Position numbers and translations under genes: made by a program
The notes under the pieces: model-generated
The model's input: the letters and a program-made list of their open reading frames with translations, nothing else
What the model was told of the DNA's origin: nothing
The model's database searches: none
Assembly (NCBI RefSeq): GCF_040581485.1
Contig: NC_090130.1
Coordinates: forward strand, 5,828,001-5,892,000
DNA: 64,000 bases
Direction: 5' to 3'
DNA from: Linepithema humile
Taxonomy: Eukaryota > Arthropoda > Insecta > Hymenoptera > Formicidae
Part shown: positions 50,294-63,300 of the stretch, piece by piece
Layout of the letters: each line of letters begins with the position of its first letter
How positions within the stretch are numbered: the first letter of the stretch is position 1

Positions 50294-52905
50294 ATTTTCA
50301 CATTTCGATTTCCTATGCCGCAGTTTCTGCCGCCTAACAAACGTTAACAATCGTTAAAGCCGATAATTACACGCGAAATTCCATAAATTTTATTTTGCTG
50401 GAATAGTTTGTCGTAAGGTATTTTCCGCCGAGCAGTGCGGCGAACGAGTTCCCTTTATAACAGTTTTTTAACCTCTATGGGACTTTCCGTTCTCGTAATC
50501 CCAAAATATATTATCTTGTAACCGAATGATGTTAGAGACTACCTTTCTGAATTTCAATATCGAGGGGATAGTGGATAAAGCGAAGTATCCGATCAGACGA
50601 ATAAGGATAAAGTACTTTCATCTCTCTAGCGCAAAGGGATCTCCAGTTTAGCATTTATTAGAAGCTCGCCTGTATCGCATTACTTATTCTCATGCGTCCG
50701 TTTGTCTGCATGACAAATTTTATAAAAATTATGCGGATATACCTTTGTAAAAAAAACTCCGCGTACCATTATATCAAAACAAAGAAAAATCTAATTTTTT
50801 TATGAGCCTAAATTCAAATATAAATAACAATGCAAAATTACAATATATTATTTCGCGAGTGATATAAAGCTAGAAATGCCGTCGTTTGTTTTACGCGGTT
50901 GTATTGATTTTTAATGCCATTATTTCAACCTTTTCGATCTACTTGCCGTCTAGACGAATATCTAGTTCGGCGTGTCATTCTGGGATTCACGAGTTTCCTT
51001 GCATACGTTTTGTAAGGCGCGCGCGAACAAAAGCTGTAGACAAAACGAGATCCGACCTAAATCCGTTTTCTGTCAACTGAAACCGATCAACGTTTCACAG
51101 AGAAATCTATCTTTCAGAAAACGGATTGCATGTAATTTATACAGAATATACATAGAAATGTATGCGTTAAGCTAAAAAAGACATCGTATAATGATGCGAA
51201 AGCGGATCTACATAAAATCTATCTTTCCAAGTGCATGCTGCTGTGCATATCTCTAGTGTAGCGAGTTACCTTTGAGCAACCTCTACAACATCGTCCACTA
51301 CTGCCTATTAACGAAAATTGGTAGGATCTCGTGATCGCACAAAAGGCAAAGCCATCGTCGAATTAGCAGATCGGAGTGCTGCCACGGAAGGGGACGTCTA
51401 GTTCAACGACCCGGTGATGCTTTATCGGACGCTGACAATCACCGCGGAAGGCACAAAGCCGATCGTAAAGTTCCAATTAACGGGGAAGGGAATCGAGAAC
51501 GACTACGATCGGGCGTCGTTGCAAAGACGATCGGCGAGTAAACACGATCGAAGTGCTCGACTTACAGAATCCGCCCTCGCCGCTAATGCAAATTCCTTGG
51601 CTGTTATTAACATTCTTTGGACCGTAAGATTCGCATCTTCCACTTCAACATTTTCTGCTCGGGATCTTTTTACTCAAACTCACTACGTCATTGTAAATAA
51701 AAATTGCGCTGTCGTTAAATAAAAATTGAGTGTTTCGATCGCCACTTCATAATTTATCATTCCTGAAAGTGACTTTCATCGAGACGAAAATAACGCTGAC
51801 AGTTACAACTACCCGCGGGCTTACTCTGAAACTTCCTTTTTAAATAAAAGTGCATTTAATAAACGTTGCCCTAAAGGCAAAACGCTTTCGAAAGCGTCTT
51901 TCTGCAATTCTTCGGTACGCCTGTGATTTGCTGTAATTCAGTAAAAGAATCGAGAAAGAAGAAGAGAATTCTGTGAAAGAAACCATAATTCCCGCGCCAT
52001 GAACGAAATTGTTCGCGGCATAAAAAAAATCACGCGAGAGAGCGATTCGCGTAATGCGTCGAGTCGATGCGATGAATCTTCGCACTCGGGATATCGTTCT
52101 GGGCGATAATATGTTAACGGGCGATTTAACGTTTGCCCATACATTATTTACTACATGCGCGGTAATGCGCCGAGAGGTTATACGAGGAAACTTTGGATCT
52201 CCGTCTCATTTCTCATTGGAACGAGAGCCGCGCGAAGCGATAGAATATTCCGTTCCGCCGCCCCGATAAATCCCACCATCTCGATTCTAAGTCGGCGGAT
52301 TTTACGACGGTTACCGCCGATCGGATTATATCCACCCTCAGTCCAAAATCCGCGCCCGCACGCCTCGCTCTCGCCGCTCGTCTCGATAAAAGAGAAAAGC
52401 TCGAATTTCCACGGGAAAATAATAATGAGCGCGGGCGAAATAGGTCAAGCCATTTACTCGGTTCGCGAGGGGTCACACGGAATCAATAGGATTTTAATAA
52501 AGGATCCGGCAGTTCTTAACAAAGCACCATTGTACCGTTGTTATCGTGTAACACGATATCGCATCCTTTCAGAATTCGAAGATGCTTTTCTTCTCTCCTC
52601 GAGATCTCTTCTTATTCGACAGACGCGAGACAGACGGATGCGAGGCTCCGTACCTTGCGGATCGAGCCGCACCTTGAATCCCAAGGGAAGCAAATATGAT
52701 CTATAAATGTGAAATGACTAAATCTAGGTTCGCAGTCGATAAAACGCCGAACAATCGTATCGCAATTCGTAACAAACGCGCGGCTCCATCGTCAGTTGGA
52801 CATCCTTGTTACGGATAGCGTGAAAATAGCTCAAGGGCGAAATTGCATCCCGCAATCAGTGAATAAAAGTTTGATCTACACGCGGGAGTATATATGTTTG
52901 TACAG

Positions 52906-52919
52906 GCGCGCGCGCGCGC
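52906..52919. repeat. (CG)n alternating tract
   Basis: GC alternation of 14 nt within CpG-rich DNA. Confidence 0.95.
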
Positions 52920-54355
52920 CCGTGTCAGCTGGCTTGACATTGACGAGCGACCATGCGGAGCCGGAAAATATCAGTCTCTCGTATTACCAGGCGAAGGACT
53001 CGCCGCCGAACGATATGGCCGATGATAATTCCCGCGGCTGCCGGCTGAAATCAAGCTTTAAAAATGAACGCGACCGATGCGTGAGTGCGTGGCACACGTA
53101 CGAAGCCAGGATTGTAGACACGAAGGACGGTAGTCGGTGGTCGTGCCGAATATAACGATTGCCGCCAAATTGCAGCGCCCCGTTCTACTTGCACGCGAAC
53201 GACCGCGGGCACCGCAAAACCATAACACGACACCGTATAAAATACAGTACGATGCCGCCGCAGGCCGTCATCTGCCTGTGACGGCAACAACCTCTTCAAG
53301 CCGCCACCCCCGAAGCTGATTAATTGCTACACGTGTCCGTCGAGCGCGTGTTATTTTTCAGGGCAGCGAAACACCCCTGTTTTGAAGCCTCAAAACCATT
53401 CGATCATTCAGAGATCGCTACTGAGATACAGCTTCTGTTACTGTACCGAGCGGCGTACCTATGAATCATACGTTCGCGCTTAATCCTAAAATGCTTGCGG
53501 CTTTGTCGGTGTAATTTGAAACCTTCCGCGCGATTAAACTTACACGCACTCTGCATCAACGTGAGTATTTTATATTGACTTTCTAAAAAATTACTTTTTT
53601 ACAATGACAAATATATATGTTGCAGAAATGCGTGCAAACTGTATTTCGAATAGTTGCGGCGCAATGAACAATCATAAAGAATTGAAATGCACTCCAGTTA
53701 TCACTTGTCAACGCGTCATTTTTTTTTTCGCCCGCGACTAATTTGCGAGTGCAAACACCAGGGCGTTTAATACGCGTCAGTACTTTTGCCTGCTGACTTT
53801 ACGCTTTGCTTTTCCCCTCGTTCGACGCAGCGCGCCGAAAGGGTCGCGCGAGAATGCAACGCAACGCTACGGCCGAAAAGGGCGGTCCAGGAAGGCTTCG
53901 CGCGTTTATCGGCACCGACGGCGTGTCCCCTCCGTCGATTCCCCGGTTGCAATATCGTTCGCCCGGCGCGCGTTTCCTCAGCATAGAAATGCTGAAAGCC
54001 CGATAACGTCACAAGAGCGGAAGGCGTCTCCTCTCCGCCCTCGGTGACGGGCACCCATACGCTTTGTTATTTCTCCTGCCGTCTCGTCTTTTTTTTTTTT
54101 TTACTTCTTCCTCCGTGAAAATATTACGGGCTCGACTACATCGATAGTAGCTACGCCGACGCCGCCACCGCGCGGGGGTGCATAAATTTAAGAAAATTGT
54201 TTCTACCGCGTAGTGAGGCGAGGTGGATGAGAAAATGCCTCGCAACTAATACGCGAACCATGTCCTTGCGGTCGCCGAGCTTGTCTTAACGGCTGGCAGG
54301 CCTCGAAAATTGGATCCGCCTCGATCGGCCGTTCGTAATCATGAAATCTCCATGA
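52920..54355. other. CpG-rich and AT-rich mosaic, no gene seen
   Basis: CpG-rich at 52920-53330, with a small hairpin around 53264-53285 (GCCGTCA against TGACGGC). AT-rich at 53560-53720. CpG-rich at 53770-54330, where two frames on each strand cover the same bases. Confidence 0.5.
54090..54102. repeat. T13 homopolymer
   Basis: Thirteen consecutive T in CpG-rich surroundings. Confidence 0.95.
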
Positions 54356-54380
54356 TCTCTCTCTCTCTCTCTCTCGCTCT
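54356..54380. repeat. (TC)n microsatellite
   Basis: TC/CT run with one G interruption near its end (54376). It lies inside the long plus frame discussed as a finding (54250-54741) and contributes its Ser-Leu repeat. Confidence 0.95.
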
Positions 54381-55157
54381 GATATTAGGAAAATTGGATG
54401 AACAACCTGATTATGCTCCAGCAATGCCGATTATCTATGCCCTCACCTATGTGATTAGATGTGTACGTGCAATAAGCGTAATATGTGCGCGTTTCGCGAT
54501 ATGCGAACGTAGCTCGCTCACCTTAATAAGCACGTTATGCGAACTAATTTCAATTGCGTTCTCTTTCGCGTTACCGTACGCGTATTGCAATGTAGCATTA
54601 GAAATTGCTGTAAGAGCAGTTAGTGGCAAGCGTTTATACATTTATTTTATGTGGAATAAATTAAATTCATCCGCATGGTGTTTTAATATCAAATATGAAA
54701 TTTCTGTACAAACTACGCTAAAACAAATAAATAATGATAAGTAAATAACTGACAGATATATTCTTGTTATTTCTGCGCAGTGTCTTCCGAGAAAGGTTCA
54801 ACTACCCCTGCCGTTCGCGAACATCCATCAGGCCCTCAACGCGGCACTGACCCACGGGGCCATCGCAGTGACGTCGATCGTCGTAATTTCCTTCGCGGTC
54901 TGCTTACCGTGCAATCAAGTCGGTCAAAGGCGATGCCCATCGGCCGCCAATATAATTACCAGCCGCGTCGTGCGCCGCGCCGCGCCTCGCCTATCGCATA
55001 CACCTCGCATACGTGCTGGCCGCACGTTGCGTTTGAAGTCCATTCGGGATTGCCATTAGCTTCACCGACCGATACAAGGGATCTCACCCCGTGTCGTAAA
55101 GAGAAATGCCATCGAGAGAGCGATCGGCCGACCGGTGGGCCGGCGTATGGGGTAGCC

Positions 55158-55161
<4 letters not shown>

Positions 55162-55202
<41 letters not shown>

Positions 55203-55210
55203 AGAGAGAG
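55162..55210. repeat. (GA)n microsatellite
   Basis: About 17 clean GA units, then GA with AAA interruptions. The Arg-Glu tail of the plus frame ending at 55229 comes from it. Confidence 0.95.
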
Positions 55211-55282
55211 CCGGTTATTGAAATTCTAAAATGATTTTATACCAAGTGACAGGTAATAACCGACGCTTCACGAGCGACCTAC

Positions 55283-55302
55283 GAGCGAGCGAGCGAGCGA
55301 GC
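55283..55302. repeat. (GAGC)5 tandem repeat
   Basis: Five perfect GAGC units. The same tetramer appears in shorter runs at about 1741-1760 and 2628-2645, so it recurs in this genome segment. Confidence 0.95.
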
Positions 55303-58300
55303 AAGCGGGAGCAGTAACGATGTGAATATTTAATCTCGCGAGTCAGCTCCGCGTCTTTGCCTTTTAGCGCAACTTGGTCGATCGAGCGCGCGTCCCGAAG
55401 CATTGACGAGCTTGAAAGATGGGCATTAACGAGCATTAACGATGAACGGGTCTGCCTAGCCTGACGATAAAGTATTTTTGAAGCCGGCGTGTAGAGTGTC
55501 GATTATCAGGCTGCCGATTACATGAAATATTAATCAGGTGGAATCGACCACATACATATATGTAATGTAATGTAATGAACGTTGCTGTACCGTGGAAGAC
55601 AGTAACACAGTAGCGCGATAACTTCTTTTTTGTGAAGCGTTAATTATGAATTTTTCTTGCGATCAGGATATTCTACATGAAAAAAGTCACATGTTACATA
55701 TGAAATTCTAATGCAGAATTATAAGATAATTATGGATATGGTAATTAAGTAGCGGAGCAACTTCCACATTCGCGATGTAATAAGCAACTCTCACTAGAGT
55801 CAACTTAATTAACTAACTATTAATTAACTATTTCCACACACTGACTGTTGCTGACATTCTATTGTATGAATACAATATAAAAAAAAAAAATAATGCAGAT
55901 GTGTAGAAGATACGTGCTCGCGTAATAGAACCGTATCTACGCACAAACGAGATAAAAGCCGTCCCCACATTTTCTAATTACGGTACGACCGTGTAAATGT
56001 CAAATCAGAGCCGCGGCGGTTTAATCAGAACGTCGAAATCTCACCCGTGCGCGATACCGGACGTATTATCTTCATACACGCTCCAGAGGAGGTGAAGAAC
56101 AGAGGGAAAGAAGCGGACAAAAAGCGGCGCGGCGCGAAGGGAGAGGATAACGCGCGTATCCAGCGACCCGTCAAAAATGTGAGACAGAGCTCGCCGTTCC
56201 CTCTTTATTTTTTTTTTCCTCCTTTTTTTCACTGCAAATAGCCCGCATGCATCACGCGGATCCCGGACTCCCGTTTACAAGGGAGCCAGAGTTCTGGAAA
56301 TGATGGCCTCCGCGGAGAAGAAGAAAGGTAGAAGCGCGCGCGCGGCGTGTATTGCGGAGGGATACGCGTATAACGCTATTTATTCTCCCGTCTCTGTCCA
56401 CGGAAGCGCCCATCCTCCAGATTCAACCATCCACCGAGAAAAACCCTCACCACTTTTTCTTCGCCTCTCGTCGCTCGCGAGCCACCGCGCTGCTCGTCCT
56501 CTCTTCCCTCCAAAGCGCGCTCGCGGTATATATATCAACACGGTCTCGCCACCCTGACCCAGAAATATACTTGGAAGTGCCCCCAAAGTCTCCGGGACAG
56601 GGGAGGTTGGATACGTTTAAGGGTTGCTCCCACCGTAGCGCGGAGCCGCGCGACGCTCCCCGCATAAATTCCCCGACGATGCCGAGGAAAGAAAAACGAG
56701 GAGCCGAAGGAAAATCTCTTTCAACGCTTCTTAAAGTCATAATAACGCCGCCGGTTACCAGTCGTTAAGGATCGCGTTCTCATTCAAAGACGTTTACGAA
56801 GGATGCAATTTACGCGATGTCATCGCGCTTCATCTTCAAGTCGCGACACGAGAAGCATACGCGAGAAATATCGCTGCGGGGCTGCGTAACTCTCAACCCG
56901 GAGGTATCTATAAACGTGAGTTTTCTGCGAAATGATAATTAATAGCGTCCTGCGGAGGTCAACGACCGACTAGGAAAGCCGCAGAAAAGAATTCTTGTCC
57001 TTATTGGTATAAATTAAAGTGAAGCTATGTGGCGACACGAATACAACGGAGACACGTTCCAGCACTTTAAGAATTGTTTGTTCGAGACTCCGTCTCGGCG
57101 CATAAATTTTAATTCGCCGCTGGGGTAGATATTGCTATGGGAAAACTTCAGCCGTCCCCGCCTTTCCACTCTGATTGTAATGTCGTTTCCGGTAAAATTG
57201 TTTGGCGAAACCACCTCTTTACGGCTCTCTTAATGCCTCAAATTATTTTCAAATTTACGATCGTCTTTTAAAGCGTCTTTTACCGTTTTTACGCCCGAAA
57301 AGTTTTTATTGTTTGTCAGCGTAATATAATTCGTCTTTTTGAATTATATTTACCTAATATCTCTACATTTTATTCCTAGATTCACTCTTCAGAGATAATC
57401 GACCAAATGTAAATCTTAAAGTTGAAGCTTTTTTAAGCTAATGCTTTTTTATTATTCCAAGCAAGATTGAGGATATAAAATAGAGACTATTTTTCCTGCA
57501 TCACACACTGTTATACTCAGCGTGCCAGCAAATAGGATTAACTCATGTATAAAAGGTATTAAAGAGCCTCGAAGGAGCGCCTTCGGTCGCTTCACTTTCC
57601 TTAATGCTAAAACGCATGCACAAAGTTCTACAAGCGAGGAGAAGTTGCGAACGAGCGTGGGTTCTCGCAAGAATGACTTTTCGCACTCCGTCGACAACGC
57701 CGACGACGTCGATGGTATCGGATATCGCCAATGAAACCGCCGCGAGACGCCGTTCCGGCGAGCGGGAGAAACGAAAACATCGCGACTCTTATCGCCGCGA
57801 TTCAAAACACCGTACAGAACGAGACTTGAAGAGTTGAAATTTCGAACGAAGAAAGGGAGATGTTAAAAGGGAGAGCTTTTGCTGGGGTAACTTTAAGGTT
57901 GCGCGCGATAGGAATGGCGTGAGAGAGAATTATAAGAAATGGCACTCAGACGGCAGTCCCTTCAATCAAAAATATTTTTCCAAGCATCTCTTTAAATTAT
58001 TCGCACATCTCGTCCGAGGCCAAAAGAATTTTTCTACAGAACTCATTATCGACAAGATTGCTGCTGCGAAAAGCGGCGCTGAGAACGACGAGAGAGAACG
58101 ACTCAGGTGAGTTCGAGTTGATTCTCACGAAAACGCGATTGAACTCGAATCCGTGGAAAGTTTTCTACCAATACTCGCGACAGGTCTGTTCATTCGTTCA
58201 TTCGTCGTGCGATGACGGACCCTTTTTTCGTCTTAAACGCTGATGGAAAGTTTCTCAATTAAATTACCAGTACAGTGCCCGATGCTCCCGATATCGCCGC

Positions 58301-58604
58301 GCCACCATTCTGTCCGCATCTCTTATTCTTATTCGACCACAATATTTTTTAATAGCTATTGTACGTAAAGTAGATACCGCCTACCGAGCGCCTTTGTCAT
58401 ATATATCGAAATAATTGATTCTTGAGACCTTAAGCGGAGGACAAAGCTCCATCGGACTTCGCCGCTATGAAAAACAAATTTAATTTAATACTTAAGTACA
58501 CCGGCATTTCGAGGAATGAAAGCCCGAGATTTCGCACGGAATCTACGTTGCTACCGCGAGATGCGACCTCGAGAACAGATCGACCGGCAGGGGAAGGACG
58601 AGAA

Positions 58605-58637
58605 GGGGGAGAGGGAGGGGGGGGGGCGAGAAAAGGG
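58605..58637 (+). repeat. G-rich run able to form a G-quadruplex
   Basis: G5 (58605-58609), G3 (58613-58615), G10 (58617-58626) and G3 (58635-58637), with loops of 3, 1 and 8 nt. The G10 can itself supply two runs. This meets the usual G3-plus four-run pattern on the plus strand. Confidence 0.8.
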
Positions 58638-59843
58638 ACGAGTGCGAAAACGGCTGATATTGATTTTCCATTTCTTAGGCCTAGGCCATTGTGAGGTGGT
58701 GGTCTATCGTCAGTGCGTGCAGCAAAGAAAAAAAGAACCGCCGACACACCGCTCGCCCCTTCGTCTACGCCCGGTTTCCCCCCGCACAGGCCATTACTTC
58801 GCCGTAACCCTTCTTTAAGCGCGGTTTGCCTGCAGAACCCCAGACTCGGTCACGCCCAGCGCTATCTTAACGCCCGGTTTTCGGGGTTTCGGTATTTTTA
58901 GCGCGCCGCAAACACGCGGATAATATACCTGAGGAGAGAACGCGGTCCCGGACTGATCTATAGTTTCGAGGAAGAAGATGGGAAGGCGAAAGGAGAGCGG
59001 GTGGAGAAGGAGAGGGGCTGGATACTACCGGCGGTCGCGGGACGAAGACTCCAACGGTATAAAGATAGTCATCTCCCGCGCAAGTCGACCTTAACGCGGC
59101 TTCACATTGCGCCGAATGCTCGACACGCACCGTGTTCTAACGGCGCGAATAGACCTCGCAACGTCGCTGTTTTACCGCGCCCACCTCTTATACGGCTTCC
59201 CGCACGATGTTCAGACATGCCTCGCTGCCGTCGAGTTATCTCGTCGGACACGCGTTACCTCGCTAACAATAAGCGCGCGTACGCGAGGCAAACCTCGCGT
59301 GCCAAAAATCACGACTATGCTCTTCGCGATCGCGTTCTCGATAAAATACATTGTTTTCTTTGATCATGAAAAGACGTATAATAGCGCGACCATTAGCACC
59401 CTTCGTGCGAATGTAATTATATTAAAATACTATGTAATTCGTATTCTCACATTTGATACGATCAGTTAGTTCCACAAATAAATGTACACGACATCGGAAT
59501 TTCTAAAATGCTTTTAGCTCAAAATAACTGGAACTGATGCCTTTTGTTAAGGCTGCCCGTATAAATTACAGCGTATATGTATATTGTTCTCATGCGACAA
59601 AGCGTGAAGTAGCCGAAAATCGCGTTCCGCGTTCCGTGTCCAAGGGAAACACGTTAGCGTGGAATTAAACAAATGTCGCTCGCGTGTCCGGACGTTAAGA
59701 CAATACGGGCTTTACCATAACTTGTACGCGATGACAACGGAATCAAGCTGCAAGATGACGAATGAGCGGGCACATATGCGTGCAAACATTTCGTCACGAG
59801 GTGTTCGCGAAATGGAGCGTCAGCTCAAAGCGACTTTCCATAC

Positions 59844-59861
59844 CGCGCGCGCGCGCGCACG
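59844..59861. repeat. (CG)n alternating tract
   Basis: Eighteen bases of alternating pyrimidine and purine, CG units with one CA step. Confidence 0.95.
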
Positions 59862-60248
59862 AGCTTGAGAAATCCCTCCCGGGCAGCAAGAAATCGCGAC
59901 AACAAACGCGAACAGCCACTTGGGTGATTTACGAGGACGTTCAACATGCCAAGCTGGTAATGGGCCGATAGACCACGGCCAGGCTCAAAGTCTGGCGTCG
60001 CGCGACCGTGAAACGCCCAGCGGGCCCGCTTGAAAAACCGCCACGAAGGAGAGCACATCGCTATCGGTCTTACCACGCTCGAACGAGTTCGCGCATCCTG
60101 TTTGGCCGCACGTGGGAACATACGGGCGCTATCCTAAAAGAAGCGTACGCGCCAGAACCACGTGTTTCCATTCTCAGCGCAATTTTCAGATTACTTTTAG
60201 CTCGTATTTTTTCACTTTGAGAACAAAAGCTAATCTGCATTTCGTACA

Positions 60249-60300
60249 TTCGTATTATTATAAAAAAAATTTCGTAATTTCGTATTATTATAAAAAAATT
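60249..60300. repeat. Short AT-rich tandem duplication, period 30
   Basis: TTCGTATTATTATAAAAAAA starts at 60249 and again at 60279. Confidence 0.9.
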
Positions 60301-63300
60301 ATAAGTAGCATAGATATTAATTACGACGCGATTACACCGCCGTGTATCTTTTTAATAAAATAACTTGTTTACGTCGGCTGGATCGTGAGCGGAGTGGTAA
60401 TAACAATATTTAGTTATTTAAAACGTGAGAGCGCGCGTCAAGAGCTAATAAAGTTCTTCGCACGGCAGTCGATTATTACTGCCGGGTACTTCATTTTACC
60501 TGCGCCCTGCTATTACTCGTAATTTAAGTATTAGTAGTATCCTTCTTCAAATTACGTAAAACTCGTTATTGCGATAGCAATTGCCGGGTGGCCAGTGAGG
60601 ACGTAACAAAAGAAGAAATTCCATAATTACGATTCTGGAAGGAAATTCCGTAGTACGAACTCCGATCGATCTTAGGTTCACGCTCGAATGCATCCGCCGC
60701 GCGTCCGGTTCGTATGCGTTATCCCCGTGAAGAATATTCCTGCGAACGGCAGCGAAATATCGTAAAACCGTCGGTCGCCCGATAATTAATAGCGCCGAGA
60801 AGCGCGGCCACTATTATCGATGGGAAGTAATAAATAATCATTCTGTTTCAGGGACTGTTTATTACGGGTCGTGACTCTTTATTGCCTATGCCACTCGATT
60901 GCACATTGTGCAAACGCGCTTTTCCATTGTCTCCGTCGCTGCGCCCTGTCGAAACTTGGTAAAGCGTAATAAAAATACAACGTCCGTTTCCTTCTCGCGC
61001 GTTCTTTGAAGCCACTCGATAATTGACGATCGTTATCGCAATTTGCTCGTTGTATCGCGCCTCGGGGAAAATGTGAAAAAAAATCGACAAAATGTACATG
61101 GTCCTTATTGATTGTGAGTCGTCGCGTTCGTGCATTAACATCGAAGCGTGCATACGAAGAAGCTTTCTATTGGACAAAGGAACGTTGATTACAACCGATA
61201 ATTAATCGTTTCCGCGCTACCTAGAAATAATAAGAGTACTGAGAAAATGATATAAATTAATCTATTAGCATCGAAAGCACGGAATATGACCAGAACAAAC
61301 TTCTAAGAATCTTTTCGAAAGACCATGCTAATAAAATCATAAAGTGCAAATTTCATTAACGATAAATTACGCTCGATAGAATATTCTCGGTATTATCAAT
61401 CGCCGATATCAAAGTTGCGAGGAAATTGATCGCAAGCAGTTGATGAGCATAAAGTGCGGAGAGACTAGAGAGAAGTCACGGCTTTTAGAACTTTAATTCG
61501 TCTCGACGCGGAGAGATCTTCAATCGCGATATTGCAAAATCAATAGCAGTATTGCATTGAAAGAAAATGCTTTTGCCTTTAAATGTACTTGTATTGTGGA
61601 GAAACGGGAGAGAGGAGACATGCGGAAAAAAAGTCTGCATGAATATTCTTACATTTTATCCGCATTGAATACGACTCTTTGTGCTCCTACGGGATTACGC
61701 GAATGCGCAGAATATCCACGGAGACGATCTCGTTATCGACTCGATAATCGCTGCGGAATATCGCGATACAAAGCGGGGACCGTGATCGTAGAAGATCATA
61801 CACTCGTCTTCTGCGACTGCTTCTTCGTCCCCGTTCTAAGTGCTCGTTCATTAAAAATAACGAAGGTCGACTGCCGACAGGAGAGCCGGTTCAATAATTG
61901 AATTTCCAATACCTATTTACCTTTGCACAGCGCGGCGATGAAGCTGGCTACAAAAGGAAAAGGCGGAGGGACGAACCGCGCCGTAGCTTATCTCGACGGC
62001 CCTGCCAAGTCTCGACTACGCAATTACTCGCTACAACTTCAACGGAAACGAGCGGGCACGAGCTTCCTAACGGAGATCACTCTCAAACGGAAGACACAAG
62101 TCCGCGGAACTCTACATGGAGATAGATACAGATGTGGAAAGCGCCGAAAACCGTAGTCGCCGCCGCACGCGAGCTTTTTCGTAAAGCACTTAATGGAAAA
62201 CTCCTCGGGTCGTGACCGTCTAACCACCGCGTATATTTTTCCTCGTATCGTCCGCGAGGAAAGAGCTCCGTTGTGCCGGGACCGCCCCTCGTTTAAGGGA
62301 CGCGCGAGGGAAGAGAAATGGCATCGGAGGCAGAAAGGAAAGAAGGAAATAAGGAGGCACTAGGCAGCGACGATTGCGGGAAATAAGTAGCGCGCACAGC
62401 TCGACAGAAACGGCTATAAGGGTGGACCTTAAACCGTGAGGCGCGTCCCACCCCCGGTGGAATTTAATTTCGACGTTTTAAGAGGACCTTCCCTCCCCCG
62501 CTCGCCGCCCACCATCGCCTGTCGATAGACGAAAGGAGTTTATTGACCTGTCCGCAGTAAACCCCGCGAGAAGTAGCCCTCGTTCGCCACCCTCGCGTCA
62601 CCCACCGCTCACCCTCCCTCTCTCTCTCTATTTCTCATCCCTTTCTGCAATCCATCCCTCTCACCCTCTCAATCCTGAGCAGATCACGGTCCTCTCTGTG
62701 CTCCGGATGACTCAGGCGCGCAGCGTCGTAGGCAGACTCGAAGACCAATCGATTAATGAAGGTAAATTAGCTCATCCGATCCATTAGCATTCGTTATCGT
62801 CAATCGACCGACCTGCCCCATTCCACCCGTCCGTCCGTTTGTTCGTCGCCCGACCCGCATAACATGTAACCCGAGATCGTTGGGAACCTTCGGCGGACCT
62901 ACGTCGCGCGCGATTCTTTTCGAATTATACCTATATAATATTATCGCGACGCGCAGCGGCACGCATACATATGCATGCCACGACCGCCGTTCCGTTGCGT
63001 AGCGCGGGAGCCGCGCAGTTTCAATAGCCGCGTCACTGAGGGGCCCCTTTCAGAGAATGTCACTCTCCCTCTTCCTCTCCCTCTCTCGCTCGCTTTCGTT
63101 CTGTCTCCTACTCTCTCCCTGCGCGACACACCATACGCACAATCGTGCTGCCGGGATCGAACCTGCCGCCACCATTGTTGAAGGTGGTCACCGCGCCGCT
63201 TTCGCACCGCGCGAATAGATCGGAATTGACAAAGAGCTAGTGTGTGAACAAAATAACTCTCTCTCTTTCTCTCGCTCTCTGGCGAGTCTCTTCGTCTTGA

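Larger units (their letters stand above)
48400..52905. other. Mosaic non-coding stretch
   Basis: CpG-rich at 48540-48800, 49260-49700 and 52000-52905. AT-rich at 49800-50000 and 50480-50880. A 183-codon plus frame at 52155-52706 is Arg/Ser/Pro-rich and overlaps a minus frame at 52213-52476. It is not called. Confidence 0.5.
54381..58604. other. Mosaic stretch with two weak exon-like signals
   Basis: Contains the frames at 54250-55059 and the splice-flanked 58040-58106, both treated as findings. AT-rich at 55620-55900 and 57240-57480. CpG-rich at 56040-56900 and 57580-57850. TTAATTAACTA is directly repeated at 55805-55815 and 55820-55830. Confidence 0.45.

Noticed and set aside
52155..52706. 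183-codon plus frame
   Set aside because: Overlaps an opposite-strand frame and is biased to Arg/Ser/Pro, with no recognisable domain.
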